This document shows positions 56,201 through 64,000 of a stretch of DNA of 64,000 bases, one piece after another (within the stretch, counting starts at the first letter, position 1; each line of letters begins with the position of its first letter). This DNA comes from Diprion similis. Its lineage: Eukaryota > Arthropoda > Insecta > Hymenoptera > Diprionidae. The notes under the pieces are model-generated. The model worked only from the letters and a program-made list of their open reading frames with translations, was not told where the DNA came from and did no database searches. A program made the position numbers and the translations under genes. The DNA is taken from contig NC_060112.1 in the NCBI RefSeq assembly GCF_021155765.1, positions 25,076,001-25,140,000 on the forward strand, given 5' to 3'.

Positions 56201-58757
56201 AACAAACAGTGCGGTCTTGAATGAAAAATAGGATAAGAATTTCTACAATACCTTGTAATACTAAGTATGACTTTTCGTAATGGATTAAAGAGAAAATAGA
56301 GATAAAAATTCTATACAGAATGCAGGAAATAAGAAAAATCGAGAGAATACAATTGTCACCGAATCGCCATATTTTTATATAGGCTAGAGTAAAAGAAGAA
56401 AAAAAAAAAAAAAAAATACAACAAAACAATGATATTTTCTCACAGTAATCGTGCCAAATTTTTCTATCTTATTACATTTAATTGATTAATGAATTAATCG
56501 GCATGTATAAAAATACTTAAAAAGAAGAGAGAAAAAATATACCAAAATTAGGTTTTGATATAAAAACACCAAGCTGCAAATTATCAACTATATTCACTGT
56601 TATAACACAATGTCATCGAGCATGTATTTATTTATTGCAATATATAATAATACCCGCATGTCATTTCGTAATATGTAACCTATTGGTGTTCAACATCTAA
56701 ACAGCTACTGAATGCCTGTTCATTCGGAGAAATAATCTAAGAATTGTGGCTATAAATTTTCGGTGAAAGTTCTGCATGAAATCGAAGTATGAAGAAATGA
56801 TTCTTAAGGTATCCTTCAGATTTTCAGAACATGATAGGAAAACAATTTGTTGAATTTTTCCATGTATCGTTACGTTCGCCCGAAAATAACTAACAATAAG
56901 CTCTTGCACCTGTGACACACGGATTAATTTTCAATTCGATGAATGAATCGAAATCTTAAAAGAGAAGCAAATTCAAATTAATTTCCATGAAAGCCGACGC
57001 TATACGCTTATTGTATAGTGTATATCAGTGAAACACTATATTGTATTGTACCATATTCAGTAGCAGAATACAAACAAATGTTATAATATTCTAATATAGA
57101 CGAAGTAAAACGCTAGTTTTATTTTATGTATAAAGTATATATCGTATAGAGCAGGCCAAAACTCTTTTTAATTCCGTTACTGCGCGCCAGTCTGAAATAA
57201 TTCATGCATGTCAAGAATTATTGAACAAAATATAGGAATACCAAGTGATTTCTTATATTCCGTTGCCTACTGGTGGATATTTATTCCATAGCAGTTACCA
57301 GATAACACGAATATTATGAATTTTGGCCTTCCCGTATACATAATAATTAATAATTATTATTCTGTAATAAAAAGATGAAATGCCATATGTGTTTCCAAGG
57401 AAAATTTTTTTAATAAAGTCTGATTGTTTTTTAACTTGTAACAAACTATGGTTATCGAAATTATTATTAAACACATTCTAAATGAGCGTTCCGAAATTAG
57501 CTCCCATTGCTATTAACAATCTCTTATCTCTTTTGCACTACCGAGTTTGAGATTAGTTTAGCCTCAGTCCTAGGGAGTTTTTAGCGCTGACTGCTAGTCT
57601 CGGAATGCACCCTATGACAGTAACGATATGCTGCCATATTATGGTGCACCAGAACGCAAAGTTTACCGGGATTTTTAATTTTCTTCAAACAAAGCAAGGA
57701 GAATCGGCGCGCTGCCCCTCATTGTACGCAACTCGTAGATCACGGCGGTATCGTATGTGAACATATTTACGAGGTTCTTGGAGTTACTACACAGATTTTA
57801 ATCAAAAGGCACGTGAAGTAGGAATAATGTGAAATACGGATAAGATCGTTGTCATCCAGAAATGTTGGTACAACTTAAATAGACACACACATGCATCAGG
57901 ATATAATAGGATTTAAAATTGAATCCTAACGCGTTATCTGCCGCTCGCTAGAGAGATTTTACGCTGAATTCACCGCAGTTGATCCTCTGATCTTATCAAA
58001 TACTATACCTAAGGAAATTTGATCCCCTTATTGCGATAAAAGTGAACGTGGATCGTCACCATTGCTCTGCGATGTCAGTACAACGACGGTCGCTTTAAAA
58101 ATTAGCCTGTAAAAATTACCAATATGTGTTTTTCCACTAATATGAATTATCACGGTTGCGTGACTTACTTAGAAGAGAAATCCGATCATCATCGAAGATG
58201 CAAATTAAAAATAAAAGAAAAATTTGAAACATTCCAAATCAAAGCGTTCGGCCATTTAATCATTTCCAACTCAATACATCGCGTGCAGGTGTTGAGTTGG
58301 AAATGCGGTCCAGGTTTGGTACCGAAAAAAGCGGTACCACCCTCCTTCTTGCGGAGGAGATAATCGTTTCGATCCGAAGCCCTTAATAATTGCATTATAA
58401 CGAACCTTGGGTTCTCTAAGCCACAAGCGCCAAAGCGTGTTTGCACTATTCAAGTGGGGTGGAGTTTAGGACCCCTGTGGTGCAGCTGCCCAGGTATTTG
58501 CGTGCCCTAATTTTTACCTTTTTTAGGGTCCTTTTCAAAGAGGGGGACTGTCTCTTGCTCAGTTCATGTTTCGTGCGTTAAGCCATCATACCGGCTCTCC
58601 GCACCCTCAAAATTTCAATCATTATACATATAGATGTATTTATTTTGAAATTCAATCCTTTTCTTTTTCCTCACGACAGAGATAATTTTCAATTAAATCT
58701 ACTAAATTTTTATCATCAAAGTTTTTCTTTCCTGAAATTTACATGAAAAATTTGTAG
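53278..58757. other. AT-rich non-coding stretch
   Basis: No supported gene. All longer frames are A/T-driven. It may include extended 3' untranslated sequence of Alh. The stretch at 57500-57800 is less AT-rich but has no frame. Stem-loops at 58261-58360 are listed separately. Confidence 0.4.
58261..58357. repeat. Three consecutive stem-loops
   Basis: First, CATTTCCAACTCAA (58261-58274) pairs perfectly with TTGAGTTGGAAATG (58292-58305). Second, TGGTACCG pairs with CGGTACCA around an AAAAAAG loop (about 58317-58339). Third, CCTCC pairs with GGAGG around TTCTTGC (about 58342-58358). Three stems in a row within 100 bases is unusual here. It could be a structured RNA or a piece of a mobile element; no RNA family was recognised. 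Confidence 0.5.
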
Positions 58758-59001
58758 ACGACCATCAGTATGTTACGGAGTGGATGATTGTGATCACGAC
58801 GAACGGCTATACATGACCGAATCCACAACCAACCGTGATGTCATTACAGCCTATTTCGGGTTTGCAACTCAATGTTTGCTTATACCTATAATTGATTTAT
58901 TGTCAAAGATATGGAATTTCTGGAGGGAGAAAAAGGAAAGAGAGGCGAATTTACATCTTGACCTTATGGAAGACGACTTGAGAGTGAGTGAAAGGGACTG
59001 A
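58758..59001 (+). CDS. Possible terminal exon, small membrane protein, family unknown
   Basis: The frame from an acceptor-like TTTGTAG (58751-58757) to the stop at 58999-59001 includes an ATG at 58780. It has a hydrophobic segment (ITAYFGFATQCLLIPIIDLL) followed by aromatic and charged residues (IWNFWREKKEREAN) and an acidic end. Its composition is less A/T-driven than neighbouring frames. An AATAAA poly(A) signal follows at 59096-59101. Alternatively, AGA before GTGAGT (58983) could be a donor. No earlier exon was found and I do not recognise the family. Confidence 0.3.
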
Positions 59002-59040
59002 ATAGTTGCAGTTTAGGAGTACCGGGAGCATTTTAAATTT

Positions 59041-59061
59041 CTCCAGATCTAAGATCTGGAG
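59041..59061. repeat. 21-bp near-perfect palindrome
   Basis: CTCCAGATCT followed by AAGATCTGGAG: arms pair fully with a one-base centre. It lies about 35 bases above the AATAAA at 59096. Confidence 0.7.
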
Positions 59062-59339
59062 GACTTAACGCGTGAAAAAAGTGGAATTTTTTTAAAATAA
59101 AATATTTACAATAATGAGTATATATTTTGATAATTTTTATTTCTCTCTTCGCTGAGATGATCCGCAAAATTTTGGCTCGTGAATGTAACGGTGTGAATCG
59201 CCCGTCTCGCAGCTATTATTCCTAGGCTTTCTATTATCCCCCATTATTCCTACGCGGCGAGAATTAATACTTTATTTGTACGTCACTCCAGCTGCGAGGA
59301 TCAGCACAAGTGGCTCGGTGCAACACCCCGAGCGATCCA

Positions 59340-59397
59340 TCTCTCTCTCTCTCTCTCTTTTCCTCTCTCTCGGTGCCCCCCCCCCCCCCCCCCCCCC
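59340..59397 (+). repeat. CT tract followed by 22 C
   Basis: A (CT)n tract (59340-59370) runs into a pure C run at 59376-59397. Together with 6650-6682 this makes two long C runs on the plus strand of the window. Confidence 0.9.
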
Positions 59398-60901
59398 ACA
59401 GAACTACCCCTACACATGTTGCCATGCAGGCAAAATGTAACGCGGTACATTGGCTCCCCAAAGTGCCGACACCGGGGTGTCGAGTACGTTTGCGCATCTA
59501 TGCACATACTCGCAGGTATCGCAGGCATATATGTACCCTTAAGGTACTCACACACCCCATCATCTAGATGGCTACGGGTCCATGCTTCGCTAATTTTCAG
59601 ACATTATATCGGACGTATCACAACGTCGTCACGCCGTCGGAGCCGATTAAACCGACCCTCGGACTTTGCTATCCTCGACCCTGTGACCCTTGAATCTCGA
59701 TTTACACGCCTTCGGTTTAGTGACACCTTGACAACTGTATTTTTTCGCGCAAGCATTTGCCAAAAATACGTTAGACGCAGGTCCAATGTTCGACAGTCTT
59801 GCGGACACTCCGTTCAAGTTGTTCCGTTTGTTCAGAATAATGCAATACGTTGTTGAATTGAATCCTATTTCAGTACAATAAAATGATCACTTACTTTGAC
59901 AGCACATGGAGAAAGAAATCGTGGAAACGGTTCCAATTACGTGTGATTAAACTTCCGTTTTGGACACGCTTTATAAGTTTTAAACGGACGAACCTAACTC
60001 TGACAGTTTTTCAAACGAACATCTAAAGAATCGTAGGTTTTAAAACAAAAATATTAAATTCACCGTTGCTTTTCAAAGAACATTAATTCTAAGCATTTTT
60101 TTACCCACACCAAGTTACGAACAATAAGGTAAACTGAAACAATTAGTTCCTGCAAATCCTTACAAAGACGAGATTTTGCATTATTACAAAAATGAAAAAC
60201 CACATTTCAATATGACAATAATATGGTGGGAAAAAAAATATACCATAACAATTTCATATTTATTTATTTACTCTGTGACATCATGGTACGTGCAGTTTGA
60301 ATTTCGACTGATCACGGGCAGCCGGTAAAATTTAGCGGTATTCACAAGTTCATTGTAAAACTTTTACGCAAACCCAACCCACAAGATCCTAAGCTACAGC
60401 TACAGTACGAGCGATAGTGTACGAGATAAAACGCGACCGGGAATGGCCCTCGAGGCGTGACCGGGACGCTCTATCAGCTGTGGAAACAACGTTGTTTATA
60501 TACATCGGTACACAATGAGGTGTAATTGAATCCATATTCCATGGTTTCCATATGGATAGAGACCCCGGCGCCCCTTGGCCCTTGCCCTCGCGCCCTTATA
60601 CGCGCCCCTCGGGGATCCCCATTCAATGATCGTGGTGCCACACTTAACGGTACGAATTGAGGGTGGTGACTCCAACGGACGTATCTAGTGGAATAATAGT
60701 AGTCGCGGTAGTTAAGTTCGCCCGATTTGTGGACAATTAGGGACAATTTTGTGCCACTAGAGGGAATAATACGGGGTGCAACTTGCGGCAGCCGCCGCAA
60801 TTTGCTGAATTGAATCGTTGTAACAATTTCGTACCCCGTGATGATGGATTAAAATACAATCCAGCTATGATCTGCGGGAAGTTTTCTATGAAAGTATTGG
60901 C

Positions 60902-60990
60902 GAACGCCGGCAGATAGGCAACCGCGGCTACATTTTAATGTGTATGACAGTACGGGATGTAGCATCGGTTGCATATCTGCTGGCGTTGAG
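60902..60990. repeat. Second copy of GCCGGCAGATAGGCAA fold-back
   Basis: AACGCCGGCAGATAGGCAACCG is mirrored by CGGTTGCATATCTGCTGGCGTT at the other end (about 60965-60986), with GGCTAC/GTAGC extending the stem inward. The arms match the repeat at 15561-15672 while the loop differs. Confidence 0.7.
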
Positions 60991-63900
60991 TGGCGGTTTT
61001 CAAAGAAAACTCCCGATATAAAAGACAAACTGTAACGATTAATGAATTGTTTGGTAGTTTACCAAATTTTCAAAGACCGATGATTTCGGAATACCCACCA
61101 ACAGTATATTACTATTCGTGACATGATATTTTTAGCAGTTTTTTCACAGTCCCTACATCTGCCTCTGTGCTTCGTTTTGTCAACTAGAAAATCGGTGTAA
61201 GGAACATGATAAGGAATGAATTGAAGTGATCAAATCAGGAAGACCTTACACTATCTTTCGTCTAGAGGTTTAAGTACAGTTTAAACGATCGTCAGCGAAA
61301 TTTTTTGGTGTTTCAACGGCAAATACTTTTAAGAATAATTATTATACGAAGAAAAATTAGAAATCGGTAAACTTTTATTTTTATTCAACAAATTCATAAT
61401 AAAACGCGTCCCAAATTTTTCGAACGGTTCCCAATTATTGTATATATGCCCGTATTTTGAACTTATATCTCCATAAAAAAGAGTCGTGATTTCATAAAAT
61501 TTTTCTCAGGAAATTTTCGTTTTGCAGAAAAACTAATACTTCGGGAAGTAATGATTTTGGTACAATTTTATATCCAGTTACGTGCACATTAGACATTATC
61601 GCAATATCCGTTTAGTGCTCTTTACACTCTTCTATGCATCTAATCGTTTATACAAATAATGTAGAACCTACACTGTCAAGAGTTACGCGTGAGGCGGCAG
61701 GTGCTTTGAAACACCTGCATCAACTACCTCGGATTATCTTACCAATACTATTATAAGTATATACACATCACTATATTTATGTTGATAGTGTTATAAATAT
61801 ATCAACTACTGACTTTTGTATTAAAAAAAAAAAACCCCAGCTATAACGCGCTTTTCTCAGGATTGATTAGACAAATTCATAATAATATATAATTGCCGTA
61901 AAATTATCAATACTTCCAAATGATTTTATAATAAAAAAAATTGAACGCGCCTGAATCTTGGAAGAAAATATGTGCCTATGGCACGTTTATAGCCTGGAAA
62001 TTTTCGCACTGAATATTTCATACGGCTGGAGGAAATTGGTGCAAAATTATCGCGTTCAATTGTAAGAATTATCAACGAATGGGCGAATTATATACCTCGG
62101 GTGTATAAAGATTTGACGGTGAATTTCTGCGTCTCTCTTATCCGTGAACATTTTCCCTTTCCCTCGGTCGTCCTCTTTCTAGTCACCCCTGTATATTCGC
62201 GAGGCGTGGGAAGATCCACAGCCGTCGGCGCCATTCTGTAGCGTCGCGACGCCGCGGTATCGACGTACCGCCCACACCAACACAATCCAACTTTGTTATA
62301 AATTTGGTACAGTATCTGTTGGGATCGAACAGGTGTTCGGCCATCTTGTCTTTCCCAGGGCGAAATGCTCTAGAAAGTACTAAAGCCTAAGGATCGTCGC
62401 TGCTTGTATATATGAGTGTCCCTGATACTGCCCCAAGACTATTGTACATGCCTTATCACCCAGCAACATCTTCGTTGCATATTCTTAGTTGCATTTACGC
62501 TTGAACCTATGCCACTAAGAATTATCGGCTATACAACCCCGTGAAAACAGTTTTCAAATTAAACAAATTACAAAATCGAAGTCAGCTCAACAAAACGCGG
62601 TGCCACCGTATTTTTCAAATACCAAAGCTTGATACTGTCCGTTCAATATTCATGATTTAAATGACTAAAACTCACTGTTTTACCTGCAGGCTATTATTTA
62701 TTTAGCTTATCTTTCAATTGAAAATTATACCGACGTTGCGTGAAAAGTTTTTCATTATAATAAATTATACGGTGCGATTCCTACATTCGTTGGATCAATT
62801 TTGTTAATTTCTAGGTGATGACATGAATTATAACTCGTCGTGGTTATAAGATTATTTTTATTTTCATTTTGTTTAATCTTCTATTTATATATTTATACAT
62901 GTATGTATAAGTAGGTACCGCTGCTTAAAAGTGAATGACTAGAATTAGTATACACGTATAATACAGGTTAAATATACAATAGGTCACACGGTACATCAAA
63001 TAACCATATAATGGCTATTTGAGACAGTCGATATGTATATCTATATTCGCGTTTTTGAGCTTTTTTTCTTCACGTTAATCTTAATACGTACGAGGATTGA
63101 GTGTAACCTCCATTTCAACCAATTGTCACATAGTACATGTTATGACTAGATCTTACCTAAACCATAACAATTTTATCTCGCTCGTGATCACGACAAAAAG
63201 ACTTCAAAAAGGATATAGTTTACGTAATTTACAATCATCAGACAGTTAATCAAGCAATCGATCGATCGAGTGAAATTTTATAACGTTATAATTGAAGATA
63301 TGAAAATAATAATAACGAGACCGCATTTTGTTTTTTAATATAAATTGATAAATTTTGTTTCTCATTTTTCATATTCCAAGCCGCTTCCGAGATTGATTAG
63401 ATATAATTTTGAGACTTTGATTTATAACTGAGAAACTGCGAACTATATATATTCACGCTGATAATCTTGAAGAGAAATTTAGTTTCTACGTTGGTATGTA
63501 TATTATTCAGAAAAAACAATAATTTATTATAGGAATATACAAGTCGACTATTCTCCACAAATGTCTATCACTAATATACGATTTACGACTAGATAATGTA
63601 CAGTTAAACTTAAACACTAAATAACATTTTGACTAGATCGATTTATATAATGCTTCGCAACGTATTAGTTCACTCTGAAAATTCCATCAGATTTGAGCGG
63701 TAAAATTATTCCGTAATTCCTTCAAAATTAAATATTTTTCGAGTAAACTATAACATGATATTATTATATTTTTCCTCCGTGTATTATTTTTCTTATCGCA
63801 ACACCGATAATGCTTGCATATTATACAGCGTGATCCGAACACTTGCTGTTCAAAGACCGCGTTCGATTTTTTTTACGTTAAACTTTAGGTAACGTCTCAG

Positions 63901-64000
63901 CTACATTCTGGTAATATCACTCTTTGAAAATCTCTGCTAACATTATTCTCATCGCACTAATCATCGCGCAAAAGAGCTTCTTTTTACCTTTCGACTTCTT

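Larger units (their letters stand above)
59002..64000. other. Non-coding stretch with scattered GC-rich islands
   Basis: No supported gene. GC-richer patches lie at 59290-59570, 60400-60800 and 62140-62290. The last is followed by GGCCATCTTG (62339-62348), a YY1-type promoter motif, so a promoter for a gene beyond the window is possible. The rest, 62600-64000, is plainly AT-rich. Confidence 0.35.

Noticed and set aside
59416-59856. 146-aa plus-strand frame in a GC-richer patch
   Set aside because: R/S-rich without domain or hydrophobic pattern; overlaps another open frame on the other strand. Probably chance.
60474-60800. 108-aa minus-strand frame
   Set aside because: GC-rich DNA lacking stops by chance; no domain, no splice context.

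Overview
The window looks like a piece of an insect nuclear genome, most likely Hymenoptera. It is AT-rich, has small spliced genes with GT/AG introns, carries an insect-type GNAT acetyltransferase expansion, and holds a clear ortholog of Drosophila Alhambra (AF10/AF17). The order assignment is inference; the sequence shows no species marker.

Layout. (1) 1-15 kb is mostly non-coding. It holds one convincing minus-strand exon (4179-4391) that reads as the extracellular N-terminus of a class A neuropeptide GPCR, best guess the CCAP (crustacean cardioactive peptide) receptor. A GC-rich block at 10.2-10.7 kb could be its promoter or untranslated first exon. Several fold-back elements and microsatellites lie in this part. 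(2) 15.2-29.1 kb is a tandem array on the minus strand. It has one orphan GNAT terminal exon (15209-15421), then three near-identical four-exon GNAT genes (15947-17503, 21466-23033, 27430-29068). Each is reconstructed here as 264 aa with identical exon lengths and intron phases. They sit in repeat units of about 5.5-6 kb that also carry a long intergenic segment. Unit 2 contains a 786-bp piggyBac-type MITE. Units 1 and 2 share an identical block of about 430 bp around a possible plus-strand signal-peptide exon. (3) 29.1-41 kb is gene-poor, with two older GNAT paralogs on the minus strand: a two-exon gene (35061-36004, 254 aa) and one with an intronless CDS (40146-40904, 252 aa). (4) 43.6-52.2 kb is a 13-exon plus-strand AF10/Alhambra gene of 1035 aa with a PHD/zinc-knuckle/extended-PHD module at the N-terminus and the octapeptide plus leucine-zipper module that recruits DOT1L in the family. 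(5) 52.2-64 kb is AT-rich and largely non-coding. It has one possible short terminal exon (58758-59001), stem-loops, homopolymer tracts and a second copy of a small fold-back repeat first seen at 15.56 kb.

How it works together. The GNAT genes are one gene family at different stages of duplication: an old pair (35 kb and 40 kb), a recent triplet, and a relic. All share one strand. The intron after the strand that precedes the acetyl-CoA-binding motif is kept between the triplet and the 35-kb gene. Their acceptor amines cannot be read from the sequence. The AF10 homolog is an unrelated chromatin gene. No operon-like logic is expected in this genome.
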